From Paramecium sonneborni (taxonomy: Eukaryota > Ciliophora > Oligohymenophorea > Peniculida > Parameciidae): DNA of 64,000 nt. This document shows positions 21,622 through 34,792 of this stretch, one piece after another (position 1 is the stretch's first letter; each line of letters opens with the position of its first letter). The translations under genes and the position numbers were made by a program. Under the pieces are notes generated by a model. It did not search any database, was not told the DNA's origin, and saw nothing but the letters and a program-made list of their open reading frames with translations. Location: positions 125,674 to 189,673 of the forward strand of contig CAJJDN010000080.1 in the NCBI GenBank assembly GCA_905182985.1, given 5' to 3'.

Positions 21622-24600
21622 TCATAAATTTAAAAGTGTTCTCATAGTTCTTTCAAAAGTGTCGTCTGCAAATAAAGTTTAAGAAGGGACTAGGTAAACA
21701 AAATGTATAATAATTTAACTATTCTCATAAATAGAATTTCTAAAGTAAGTTAGCATAATTATCATTATAAAGATTAAAAGAAGTAGATACATAATATTAA
21801 ATATCTATTATTATTAATTAAAATGAATTACCTTTTGTTAATCAACTAAATCAGTAGTTAATTGAATTAAATCGTTATAAAAGTAAGAATTAATTACATT
21901 AATAACTTCTGAGATCATGAATGCTCCCTCTAATTCATTTTATGTTGGAACTGCTCTATATGTAAAATTATTAATTGCCATATCAACTTCAATTAAATTT
22001 TAAATATAAATCAACATAGCTTTTAATCCATGTCTCATATTCTAATTCATTATATTAGGACATAAATCTTTAGATTTCTCTATCAAATATTCAGGTAAGA
22101 ATGTGCATAGATTTCCATCTTAAACATCCTCATAAAATTGGGCAAATGAATCAGTCACTAACATCCTATAAAAAATATAAATATTTATTACTTTGAAAAA
22201 TCAAAATCTTAAGAAGTATATTTTATAGTATTAGCTAATGATTCATTTACATAAAACCACATTTTATTAAAATAAGCAGCATCTAAATACATGTAGTTTT
22301 TTCTACCATAAAGTACTTCTCTTTAAGCAAACATCAATGGAATATCACCACCTAAATCACCAAGTTATTTTTTATATTATGATGTATAAGGATAATCTTT
22401 AAGATATCCTTAGAACTCTATAAAATTTATAACACTATTCAGAGTGACTATTCCGTATAGTATTATTGACAAAAACAAAAATCTATATATTGGTATTTTT
22501 TTTTTTTTTTGATATTTAGAAATTCTTTATCCTTTATCCAATTTCTCTTTTAAAAATTAATCCTCTTTTTCATCCATCTCTAAAGCATAATTAAATTTAT
22601 ATGAATTATCAGCCAGCAATTAATCCAATAATTATTTACATTTTTATATTTCAGTCTATATAGCATCATTATCTGTATATTAACTTAATTATAAAAATAA
22701 CATCAGTCTTTTATTTATAAAAAACTTTACATTACAATTTAACAATATTATTAGAATTAATAATACTTACTCTAATATAAATAATGTTTTTAGTTCTCCT
22801 TCAAAGTTTTCTCCTCTATTTAAAGTTTATGTCAAAATATCTTAATTTAATTGAGTCATAATGTCTCTCAAAATTGGATAATTCATAAAACTATAAAATA
22901 TTTAAGGACTATCTGCTTTTACAGTTTTTTCATAAATATAATTCATTTTTAAAATGTATTAAAAATTTAATAAAACAGAAATGGCAGTTCTAAGAGTCAT
23001 ATTATATTATTCTGATTTATAAGTATCTAAATAAGCATAAGATTCTATATATTTTGTTTAAAGCAAACTCTATAATTCTTATCGATTTAAAACAGATTTC
23101 AAATTTGAATTGAGTGAATCAAATCCTAAAACTAAATTAGAAGTTGCAAATTTCGATACAGAATTATATTCTGCTTAAGAAATAATTCCATTAGTTTTTT
23201 AAAAATTATAAGTCCATAAATTCCATCTTGTAACTAAAAACATATCTAAAGGCTGAAAAAACAAATTCTTTATTTCCAATAAATTAATATCAACAGCAAA
23301 AGCTACCAAATTCAAACTTGTTAAATGCTAATAATTATTCAAATAATTACAATTAAGATAAAACATCCCTACAAAATCACACTTAATATAAAAAGTAAAA
23401 TGATTAATTGATGAAATCTTCTCAATGGTAAATGTTTATTAAATTTATTATAAAGATCATATTTTCTATAAAATTTAGAATTTCTCAACATTCTAATTGA
23501 TGATACTTAAGATTAATCTTCCCTATCAAATATTTAATCTTTTTTTTATTCAATTCCTTTTTTATTTTTTTAATCATTCTCTAAAATTGGAAGTGATTAA
23601 ATTGATTATCTCTTGCTCTCCTTTTAATCTTTAACAATTAATAGATTTTCTGGTTCACATTTGGGTGTAGTAATCTAAAATTACAAAGTATCAATAGGAA
23701 AAACATTTTAAATAGTTTCATGATTAATTAATTTATTTTGAACATTCTAAGTTCCTTTAACTTCTTCATCAATTAAATTATTCGCAGGTGATATAAGATC
23801 TCCTTCTTCAGCAATGCTAAGTTCTTTACTAGATTTTGATTAATGTGTCTTTGTTTCTTTCTTAGTAGAAGTTAAATTATTCTAATAAATTATTGATAAA
23901 TTTTCCAATTAAATAATCATGTATATCATTTTATTTTCAAATGTCTTTAGGACAATATTTAAACTACAATAATATGAAATTTCTTCTTATAGATCTTCTA
24001 TTAAAGATTTTTATTTATACTAATTTATTAATATATTTTCTAATTAACAACTACTTTTTATATCTAATATTTCAGGAAATATTTGAGTGATTTGCATGCC
24101 TTTAACAAAAATGTCTTAATATTTATTTGCTTAACTAATTTTATTTGTTATATTTGTTATAATATATTTTTCATTTACAATTATAGTCATATTCTATTAT
24201 GGTATAGGAGTTAAGAGACAAATAAAATTTAATTCATCAGAATATGATATATCAATTGCAAAATCTATAGAATCAATAAATTGACCATGATTTATATAAT
24301 TTTCATTTTGTTGTCTAATAAATTTAGATTTACCAGTTCTAATAAAATCATTCACTATTTTATCATGCCATTCCTTTATACCATTTGGAATTAATTCAGG
24401 TAATGATTTATTACAAACATAAGATGGTGTATTACTTGATATTTTACTAATTTATAATTGTTAATTATCATATTTAGTTATAATATAAAACATATGTCTA
24501 TTTGTAACATATTCATTATAACATAACTCACTACTTTTTTTAGCATGAATTATCATATCATTTGCTTCAAGTAAATCATTTAAAATTTCAGCATAAAAAA

Positions 24601-25780
24601 AACAAATTAATGCTTAAACCATACCATTAGGCTCTTCTAAATAATAGTTATCTATTTCTTTTTTTAACTTAAGTAATGATTTTATATAAACATATAGTTA
24701 TTAAAATTCATTGTTCTTCCAATTTTATAATAATTTTATTTTCCGTTATAATATTTTTTTTATATTATTCGATATTTTTATATTTTTTACATCATTCTTA
24801 ATAAGTTTTTAAGCAACACCAAACAATCTTTCAGCTTGAGTTGTTAATTGAAAATCAAAATTTATCTAATCTACGCATTTCTTTAAAAGAATATTCCTTT
24901 TTACCTATCTTATAAATTATTCATCCTTTAGTTTATTTAATATTAAAAAACACTCATAAAATTTTCTTTATTATAATAATATAGAGGCATTAATAATTTA
25001 ATCCTCACAAAATACATAATCAGATAACTTGATTGTTGTTAATATTTTAAACAAAAATGGAATAATTATTATTGTGAAAGAATTCTCATATTGAATAAAT
25101 TAAATTATTCCAGCATATAATGTTATTAGTTAAACTGAGATCATTACTAATCTAATAATGGAATTTCTTTAATTTTTAATCAATATTAAATCTAAACTTG
25201 ATGCTACAGAATTTATCATAGCTATAATTTGAAGAATTCTAATCTCATATTGTAATTTATAAAAAAGCATAAGCAAAATGTTTAAAATTGACTTAATTAC
25301 ATAAAAAAATGTAATTTCTGTTCTCTAAAAGTTTTTTGTTTCTATATTCAATGTTCCTTAAACACATAAGATATCAAAAACCTAAAAGCTTATTATAATT
25401 GCACCAATGATGTATCCTTAAATATTATCAAATTACTCAATAACGAAATTCAATAATCCCACATTCATCAAAGAATTTATTAAACTAATAATGCTTCTTC
25501 CAATGAGATTTGATTTTACTAAATAAAATAAGTGAAGTAGCATAAATAATATACCAATAATATAAAAGTAAGGTATTTGAATTATTATTGAAGGTCTTGC
25601 TACTAAAGCTAAAATGTATAACCAAGATGAATGATTCTTATAATATATGTAAGATAAGTTTAAGAAAGAGGATAAAATTAAGAAAGTATTAGTAAAACCT
25701 TCTGGCAATTTATAAGCTTAGTCATCGTATTCTATGTATTTGTTTAGTATTTTTGATACTAATTTATTGAAAATGATCAT
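21622..25780 (-). CDS. Large multipass membrane protein with PAS-like domain (paralogue A)
   Basis: 1360 residues, introns of 23 (23328-23350), 26 (22166-22191) and 27 nt (21805-21831); exons equal 1361 codons. About ten hydrophobic helices fill residues 1-330, including WLYILALVARPSIIIQI. A soluble central part (about 330-700) follows, with a NKSLPELIPNGIKEWHDKIV segment and a FAIDISYSDELNFICLLTP strand pattern like a PAS fold. Next come a linker with Ser/Glu/Gln, two TM helices bounding a loop of about 170 residues, a cytosolic helix-rich part, and another loop-TM unit ending with IYENSQIIIHFVYLVP and FERTMRTLLNL. Ciliates have many such multi-TM PAS proteins, related to Dictyostelium TmcB. 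A 15-A run at 22496-22510 lies within the coding sequence. Tandem paralogue B is 202 bp upstream. Ligand and output unknown. Confidence 0.68.
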
Positions 25781-25982
25781 TCTTTTATAAATTAATGGGG
25801 AAAAAATGATTGAAAATCATCTTTAAAGTATCCTCATTAGTACTCTAGATCAAATTTTAAATATTTTTTAAATAATCATACGCATTAATCTTAACTATAT
25901 TAATTTATTTATTGTAAATATTTTTATAAAAAAATGAGCATAAAATTTAAATTATTAAATTATAAGATAACCTATGATAATA

Positions 25983-28900
25983 TCAACTCTAATTTAAAAA
26001 GCTTCTCAAAATTCTTTCAAACAGATCATTAGTGTAAAGAGAATAAGTAGGTATAATTTATACAAATTGCACAATTTACTTAGAATTATTTATAAATATA
26101 ATTGCTAATTTTGGAGTCCATATCAAAATTATTAATATGACTAATATTATGTAACAAATATTTATTGTCTATTTAATAATTAATTTAAGATTTTTACATA
26201 CAAAATTTCGGCTAATTAATTAGTCAGATCTTTTAAATCCTAAACAAATTAATTGTTAAAATCTTTAATGATTTATGATAAAATAAAAACACCATCTAAT
26301 TCATTATATACAATTGTTAATCTTTTAGTAAACTTATTAATTTCAATCTCTTTTGCAATCAAATTTTCAGCATAAAGTAAAACTGCCTTTAAACCTAATT
26401 ACATATTTTAATTAAAAATTTAGGGACAGATTAATTAACTTTTTACCTATAAGTTAATGGGTATAAAGTTACACAAATTTGATCCTTATAATTGTTCATA
26501 ATAATCTTCAAATTATTTTGTAACTAAAATTCTATATTAGAATTCAATAATACTTGGAAAAATCTTTTTAAATTGAATCAAATTTTGCAGTGTTATTCAA
26601 AGCTAATATTATTCTTTAGTATACATTCTCAAAATCTTCTTATGTCAAATAAAACAATCTTTTTCTCTCATATAAAATTTCACGTTAAGCAAACATGCAA
26701 GGAAAATCAACTCCTAAATTTGCAAATCCTTCTAAATAAATTGCCGTTTCAGGATATTTTTATAAAAAATTTTTTTGTAAAAAGTAAGTTATAAAATGAT
26801 TGAAAGAAAATAAAATGTAAATAGTTGATAAAAACAAACAATATTTAAAAAACGAATTACTTGAAATTTTTTTAAATTTAATTTTTGCCTAAACCTCAAA
26901 GTGTTAAACTTATTAAAATTATTATTCTTTTAATTCCATATTTAATTTATAACAAAATTTAAATGAATTATCTAATTTAAGCTAATTTAGAAATATTTAA
27001 TATTTTTTTATTTCAAATTCTAACTCTCTCTCATCAACATATTACTTTAAATTAATACATTATATAAGTCTTTTATCAATAATTTAATGAAGAATCAATA
27101 TTAAAAGTAAAAAGAATAAAAGTAGAATTTAATTAACAGCTAAAATGGTTTCAACTTGGGTTTGAATTAAATTTGCTCTTATTAATGTTTCTGATATTAC
27201 GTCAAGATTGAGTTATTAAGCAATATCATTTAATACCTTATAATTCTTATAACTATAAAAAACTTGTGGAGTATCAATACCTACCGTTTTTTCAATTTTA
27301 TAATTCATTTTAAGTGTATATTAAAAATTTAATAGAACTTAAATAGCTGTTCTTAAAGTCATATTATACTATTCATTTTTATATGTATCTAAGTATTAAT
27401 AAGCATTAAAATATTTCATTTATAATAATGCCTGTAATTCTTTTTTGAACAATATGGATTGAATATTTTAATTTAATTAATCATAACCTAAATCTAAATT
27501 AGACAAGGCAAAACTGGTTCTATTTGTATATTCTTCTAATGTAATTTATTTTTCATTTAGTTGATTTTTATAATTAAATAATGTCCATCTGGTTACTAAA
27601 AATAATTCCATTGGTTAAAATATTAAATTTTTAATTTCTAATAAATTGACATCCTCTGCTAATGTTACCAATGCCATACTTGTTAATTGCTAAATATAAA
27701 TGTTTTAAATACAATAATCATGAAAATCAATTGACAGAAGCATAACAAAAACATGATCACAATGATTAATTTGTGTAATCTACTATATGGAATAAATTAA
27801 AGAAATTTATTATAAAGTTCATATTTTCGATAAAATTTTGAATTTCTAAATTATTTTAATGAAGAAACTTAAGATTAAACATCCATAAATTATGCTTATT
27901 GTTCTTCTTAAAATTAAGATTTTTTAAATTAAGATTTGAATCTTTTTGCAACTCTTTTAAAACGAACTAAAGATACTTCTTCATCTCGTGGTGTAAAAAT
28001 TTGTTATTAAACTACAGTTTTTTCATCTATATATATATAATTTTGCAACATTATCTTATCATTAGAATCTTCAGAAAATTCATAAGGATTAATAACCATA
28101 TTATTTTCTAATTCTAATGGAATCATTTCAAATGAATCATTTTGTACAAATTAATCTTATGTGAATTCATCATTTTTTTTTATTAATTATTTCTTAAAAT
28201 TATCAAATTAAAGGATCATATAAATCATTTTATTATTGCTTAGCTTAACAGTAATATTAACATCACAATAATAATTCATTTCAGCTTTTTTATCAGTTAC
28301 TTATTTAGAACTTAAAATTTGATCTGATTATATTACTATCATATTTTCTAAATAACAGTTTTATGTAATTTGAGTTACAGAAGGCATAAATTTATCAAGT
28401 TATTAGCCTATTTAAAAATATTTGCTTAAATTGACAAAATCACTAAAATCTGCACTCATTGATGTAATTAAGTAATTTTGATTTATAATGACTGTTTTAG
28501 TTTACATAAGTGTTGGTTAGAATAAGCAAATAAAGTTAACTTCATCAATATAAATAATATCGATAGCAAATTAAACATTTTCAATATAATTTTCATTGGC
28601 AATATAATTGTTATTTAAATTTCTCACATATTTTGATTGACCATCAATAAGAAATTAATCTACTAATTAAGAATGCCATTCTCTAATTCCTAAAGGAATG
28701 AGATCATCAAGGTTTTTATTACAAAAAGTTTTTGGAGCGTTGCTTGATAGAGATTTAATGATCAATTTATTATTTTAATAATTAGCAACTAAATAAATTA
28801 ACTTAGATAACATTGAATCATTAAATTTAATTTAAGTTTCTTAAGATGTTGAAAAACTACTTTAAATTTATTAAGCTTTAAGCAAATCATTAATAATTTC

Positions 28901-30082
28901 AGAATAAAAGAAAACTTATAATGATTAGATCATCATGCTATTTTATTAACTACGATATTGTTCTAATTACCTTCTTATTGAATTAATTTTATTAGTATAA
29001 TGCAACAATTATTTAAAATCAATATCTTTAAAATGTTAAAGTAAAAATAATTTGTTTTCAATCAAAATATTTAATTAATTAGACATATAAATATTTCTTT
29101 CATCATTTTTCATTAATTGTTAACACACACCCTTTAAAGTTTAATTTGGTTTTTAGATTTTAAGAATAATTTAGTCAATACACAATTTCATTAATTGATT
29201 ACATTTTACTCTTTTCATAATCCCTAAATTGTTTTAGTTATTTAAAATAGTAAAACTTTAAAAAACTAATCCTTTTTCTAATAATAAGGAAGCCTATAGA
29301 ATAGGTTCATCAATTTAATGATTAGAAAATTATAATTAAAGTATAATTTTTAGTAATAAAGGTAATAAAACTAATGTTTATAAATGTTAATAATTAATAA
29401 TATGGATAATTCCAAATACAATTGTTGTTAAATGAGAAAATGCAACCACTTTTCTAATGATTCTATTTCTATAATTGTTATGTAAAATAATAAAAGCCAA
29501 CTAAAAGCATGATTTAATTAAAGCTAATATTTATAACACTATATAATGAAATTGAAATAACTAAAAATAAATCAGCAGAATATTTAATATAAAATCTACG
29601 ATATTTAAGTAATTAGAGTAAGGGACTTAAAAATTAATGGTATTAACAGTTAGTGTTCCTTATACTAATAAAACATCTAAAAATTATTATAAGGTTATTA
29701 ATAATCCAACAATAATTCCTAATTAACCATTCATTTGCTCGAGTACGAAATTGAACAATGCAGTTTTCAAAAATGCATTAAATAAACTAGTCAGTGAAGC
29801 TCCATAGAAATTTTGATTAAATAAAAATACAAGCCACAAAATAATAAATCCGAGCATAATATAATCTAAATATGCAATCTTAATTATCAATTGAGGTCTT
29901 GCAATAAGTACAAATATGTAGATCCATGATTTTTTATTCATTTAGTAGAGATATGATATGTTTATTAAGGAATGTTACAACAATAAAATATTAACTAAAT
30001 GTTCAGGCAGAGGGTAAGCTTTGTTTTCAAAATCTAATAAGTGGGCAAGAAATTTCAAAATAAATTAGTTTTTCTTAAACAT
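25983..30082 (-). CDS. Large multipass membrane protein with PAS-like domain (paralogue B)
   Basis: 1341 residues, introns 27690-27712, 26532-26553 and 26169-26197; exons equal 1342 codons. Collinear with paralogue A throughout. Matching elements are the N-terminal YPLPEHLVNILL and WIYIFVLIARPQLIIKI helix, CNKNLDDLIPLGIREWHSQLV in the PAS-like centre, FRNSKFYRKYELYNKF before the first of the late TM helices, FNQNMQLGLKAVLLYAENLI, and the C-terminal IIPTYSLYTNDLFERILRSF. Intron positions i1, i2 and i3 fall at equivalent places in both genes. The pair therefore arose by tandem duplication after the introns were in place, and has since diverged strongly in sequence. Same architecture comments as for A; a sensory or scaffold role at a membrane is plausible but not shown. 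Confidence 0.68.
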
Positions 30083-30200
30083 ATTAATAAAGCAATATTG
30101 ATTAACTCAATTTATAAACAATAAATCGTAAGTAATATTTCTAGGCATTTTAAAAATGTTAAATTAAGTTTTATTATAAAATTATGTAAATTTAATGAAT

Positions 30201-31180
30201 TCATTCTTCAGTTTACGTTCCCTACTGTTCTTCATTAATTATTTCTTCTTTATGTTCGATACTATTTTGTGTTTATTAATTTTATTGTAAAATTTCCTCT
30301 TATTTCTTATTTATTAAATGATATAACATACATTATTTTATGTATTTGACTGTTCAGCAAGTATCTATGTATTATTTAAGGAATGAAAAGTTTTCGCAAA
30401 TTAATCAGGTTATAATCTTGTAGCAGCAATCAATTTTCCTTTTACATCTTTCTCTCTTTATTATGTTGCTTATAATTTTTGAACCATTTATAATTCCTCT
30501 ATCTCTAATTATTTAATATGTTTTTCTCTTTCTTCATTTTCTTAAATAGTTTTAACTTTTTCTTTATCGTTCTCTTATTTTATTTTGCTTCTTTTTTCAT
30601 TTAATTTTTCTCGAATTATTACTTCAGATAAATTTTACTCTTGCTTTCTTAAAGCTGCCTTTAATTTTTAATTTTCATGCCATTTTTTTTATTCCTCTAT
30701 AAACTTAAATTATTCATATTATAAAAGTTTTCTATAATTTTATGCTTCATTATGCTTATATTATCTAAACTCTTGTTTAACTTTTTTCAACTAATTTCTT
30801 TCAATTGTTGTTTTTATGTAGAGTTCTTTATTTCTTTCATTTCCAATAGATTATTCTGTCAATTCTTTTGAATCGTTTTATGAATTTCTATAATAAAGTG
30901 CATTTTTTTATATTTTTTGTTGTTTCTATATAATCTAATTATTTATTACTTTTAGCTATGCAGCTACTTTTTATTGATAAACTTCAGAAGTTAATTATTC
31001 TGTTTATTATATTCTTTTAACCAATTTCCCTTCTTCATTTCTAAGTTATCTAATTCTATTTTCTACACTCTATGCTTATAATTCTAATTCTTTTTTTCTT
31101 CTTTTTACTTCATTTAATGTTATATCTTCAGAATGATGAATTGAATGAAGTTATTAACTCTAAGATATCCTGGGTAACAT
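30201..31180 (-). CDS. Coiled-coil protein (317 aa)
   Basis: One 26-nt intron (30306-30331); exons equal 318 codons. After about 20 polar residues the whole protein is charged, Gln-rich coiled coil (for example RRKKELELQAQSVENRIRQL), ending in an acidic Gln-rich tail (NEEQQGTQTEE). No globular domain or signal peptide. Without the intron the last part would read in an unrelated Lys-rich frame. Such proteins are common in ciliate axonemes and basal bodies, but I cannot name the family. Its start lies about 325 bp from the next plus-strand gene. Confidence 0.6.
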
Positions 31181-31506
31181 TTAATAAAATAATTATAATT
31201 GAAAATTCATTCTTTTAAGAAAAACACTAATTTTATAAGCAAAAAAATATTAATAAAAAGTTCGTTGAGATGAAAAACAACTTATCAACAAAACATTTTC
31301 CATAAGGACACTTTTTTAAATTTCTGCTTAATTTTTAAATAAATTAATCCTAATTATTTGTTAAACTCTATGAAACTATCTATATTAACAATAATGTAAT
31401 TTTAAATAAAATTTGTTTATTAGACAACAAATGCAGAATTAGGTTTGTCAAAATAAGTTTGATTAAAAGTAATTAATGTAAATAAGAATCCTCTCATTTA
31501 TATATT
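31181..31506. other. Intergenic, 325 bp
   Basis: AT-rich spacer between divergent genes. Nothing recognisable beyond A and T runs. Confidence 0.5.
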
Positions 31507-31968
31507 ATGCCAAAGAAAGATAAAATATATAAGTAATAATTTAAATAATATAATTTTAGAAATAGAAGAAGATATTTTCCTTCAAGAAAAAAAAGCAAAA
31601 AAGACTTCTTAACACATTCATTAGATTTTATTAAACAAAATTACGTTGAAAGAGATTGTTAATTTATTCATTTTCACAAAATAACAAGTTAAGGTAGTGT
31701 TTATATGAGACTTTAAGTTTCTGTATCTTTAACAAGAGTATAAGAAAATGAAGTAGCTTATAGAATATTCTAATAAAGAAAACTTAATATATAATTTATA
31801 AAATAGAAAGTAATTCTATTATTGGTAAAGGATTACCAAACTCATATAAAAAATGGAATAAAATATAATCTTAATAAGAAGTCTCTTAATGATCAAATTA
31901 TATTTTAAGTATATAAACTTTAGAATAAGGATTTAAATAGTAGAAAGAAGTGGGATATTTAATTATGA
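31507..31968 (+). CDS. Hypothetical basic protein (153 aa or slightly shorter)
   Basis: ATG at 31507, TGA at 31966, open throughout. Starts MPKKDKIYK and has a basic patch (NRRRYFPSRKKSKKDF), then mixed hydrophobic and polar sequence. Two internal segments look like introns of 27 nt (31533-31559) and 21 nt (about 31812-31832); both are multiples of three, so the frame holds either way and the true length is uncertain. No domain recognised. Located 97 bp upstream of the N/Q-rich gene on the same strand. Confidence 0.4.
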
Positions 31969-32065
31969 TTAGTTTTAATTATTTTGTATAAAACAATTAG
32001 TATTTAAATACATATTATTATTTGTCATCTAGGTTTTCTAAATATTATAATATATTAATTAAATT

Positions 32066-34441
32066 ATGCATAATTTTCTGTTTGGAAATAGACTATCAAC
32101 TTACTCTCCCTTTAGTCCTTTTGGTTCTTCTAAAAACTCTAAACCAGGCATAATAACAAAGATTAAAAACAAGATATAAGATTTGTTTCAACCTTCTATC
32201 AACCCATCAAGCACAATTTAACGGATACAATGCTATAATGAATTAAATTTAGAAAAAGAACTATCTCATTAATTTAAAAATAATCTTGTAATTGTAGATC
32301 ATATTCTACCCAATAATCAGACTTCAAAACGCAAGTCTTTATATCCCTTTGATTTATATTTACAGGAACTTATTCAAAAACAAAATTAAATATCTGAAGA
32401 ACCCATTATTAACTAGGCTATTAAACTAAAAGATTAACAACCTTATCTTAGCTAAACCAAGAAACAAATGAAATTTAAAAAAAATCATGCTAAAATTCAA
32501 AAACCTAGAAAAATGGAAGGTAATTTTTGTTTCTATTAACATATAGCCAACTCATCATTAAGAGACTTAGAATTTAATAAAAAATCTTAGGATTTTAATG
32601 TTGAATTAAATTAAGAAAATTCTACAAGTTTTCAATCCAATTAATCAATTAAAAAAATCAAATTCTAAGAAAACTGTATTGAAACAGCTAGTCCTTCTTA
32701 CAATTAAAAAGGTTAGAAAAAGCAATAAATGTCTTAAATAAATTAATTTGAAATTTAATCTTTTGCTAACATTAAATAAAATTAACAATTTAGTTGTCAA
32801 TAATTAAATGATAAAAAAAAAAGAAATTCTGAAACTTAAAATAGATTATCTTGTAAATTCAAATAATTTATTTAAGAAAATTAATATTTTTCAAGTTCTA
32901 CTGGTACTAATACTAAAGGAGAACCTTAAGAGGCTTTATTCAATATGGAACATATTTCCTTTTCTTAAGAGTCAGATTCCTCAATATCTGAAGAATAATG
33001 CTAAATCGAAAATGATTCATTTGAAATTAAAAATAAGCTTTTTTCTATTTTTCATCCTGATCATGAAAAATAAAGATTTTCAGATGTGCAATAGGAATAA
33101 GAACAAATTAAATACTCTAATGAACTTAAAAATAATTAAAATTTAAGTTAAAATAAATAATCAATAGACAATTTAGAAAAACAAAACAAAATTAATAAAT
33201 AAAGAAATCTTAAATTAGATTCAGATATAATCAGTTTATAAATTTCATGCATTCGTTAAAACTAAAATGAATCTAATTAACAATTTAAAGTTATTTCTGA
33301 AATCTAATAAGAATAATAAGAATTTATTACATAAGAAAAGTAAGATAATAAATAAAATGATGATTCTAATAATAATTATAGATATGATAACATTATTATA
33401 TCGAATGCTTAATAATGTATGATAGAAAATAATTAATCTATATAAGAAAATAATGATAAACTAAATTAAGATGCAATGGTTGAATAAAGAAATTAAAACT
33501 AATTGTGTAATAAATAACTAGATGATAAACTTGATAGTTCTTAATCTTAAAATACATTAATGTCGATGAATTATGAAAGTCCACCAAAAGTTTCAAAAAT
33601 AATTTAAGAGTATGATTAATAAAAAGATTTAAGCCGAAAGAATAATTAACTATAAAAATAAAATAATCCATTTTTAGATACTGGTTCTCATATTGATTCT
33701 AATTAAGTAAGTTAATATTTTTTGTCAGGCCTATTAATAGGAAATTCATAGTTTTTTTAACAATAATAACAAAATATTAGAAATTAAAATCATACAGATT
33801 TATTTAAAATGCCAACAAATAATTAACTTTTCAAATTTAATGTACTTTCTGATATTTAAACTTATTAAACATAACCTTAGAATTTATTTAATGAATAGAA
33901 CATAATCTAAAAGAATAATTAATGCTTAATTTATGAGTAAATGGAAACTATAGATTAAATTCCATTAAATGATTAATTTAATTATAGTTAACAAAATATT
34001 TACCATCAACCAATATCAAATTACTATTAACCAAACTTTGAACAAAACTATTAATCCCAATCTGATGCCTTTTAGTAATCTTAATCAAGTAATCCATGGA
34101 ACAGTTACCAAGCACCTCTTTAGTAATAAAACCTTTTTCCGTAAATGCAGTAATCTTCATATCAAATATCAAGCATTAACCTATTTCAATCAAATTCATC
34201 AATACCAAATTCCAATTCTAATTGCACTTAAGAAAGCAGAATAAATCATATTTATACTAAACAGGATGTACTTTCGTTATTTTCAGAGACAAATAAAAAA
34301 AAAGATCAAAGTAATTTATATAACATACCTCTAGATTTATTTGTTATTGATTCTATCTAAAGTAGTAATTCATAATCATAAAATTTAAATAATAGCTTTA
34401 ATAAGGGATACAGAAAAAAACAACGCATTAATATTGATTGA
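32066..34441 (+). CDS. N/Q-rich low-complexity protein, nucleoporin-like ends
   Basis: Intronless, 791 residues. The N-terminus has FLFGNRL, SPFSPFGSS and then an amphipathic KPGIITKIKNKIQDLFQPS helix (about residues 28-46). The bulk is Asn, Gln, Ser, Glu and Asp-rich with no predicted fold. The C-terminal 250 residues are Gln/Asn/Tyr/Ser-rich, and the protein ends in a basic GYRKKQRINID tail. The early FG dipeptides plus a PG-preceded amphipathic helix recall the membrane-anchoring N-termini of nuclear-basket nucleoporins (Nup153, Nup1, Nup60), and the basic tail could be a nuclear signal, but FG repeats are few. Prion-like composition is partly due to Gln from TAA/TAG codons. Gene call firm, function speculative. 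Confidence 0.72.
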
Positions 34442-34792
34442 AATGGTTTTGAATATTGAAAATATATTATATATATGCATCATAAATCACTTTTATACAA
34501 ATTTGTTTAATTAAGAATCAATGATATAAAAAATCAAATTCTTTTAGAAATCAAACATTCCTTCATTTTATTATAAATATAATTATCCCATTTCACTATT
34601 AATTAAGATAAAGTTTGAATCTATTTTTTTGTTTTAATATTCTTTTTCAAAATAGCAAACAATTTTTTATTTTCTGAGTCAGAATAATAAATTGAGTAAT
34701 TTTACAATTAAAATTAACTTTCTTAATTTATAGTTTAGATCATTTAGTTAAGTAAATAGTTATGAAACATTTTAATTATAAAATATAATAAA
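34442..34792. other. Intergenic, 350 bp
   Basis: AT-rich spacer between two plus-strand genes. No ORF with coding character seen on either strand. Confidence 0.5.

Noticed and set aside
21371..21960. Plus-strand open frame of about 190 codons
   Set aside because: No ATG, and it overlaps the conserved C-terminus of paralogue A on the other strand.
32808..34244. Several standard-code ORFs of 64-112 aa on both strands
   Set aside because: They lie inside the continuous 791-codon N/Q-rich gene in other frames.
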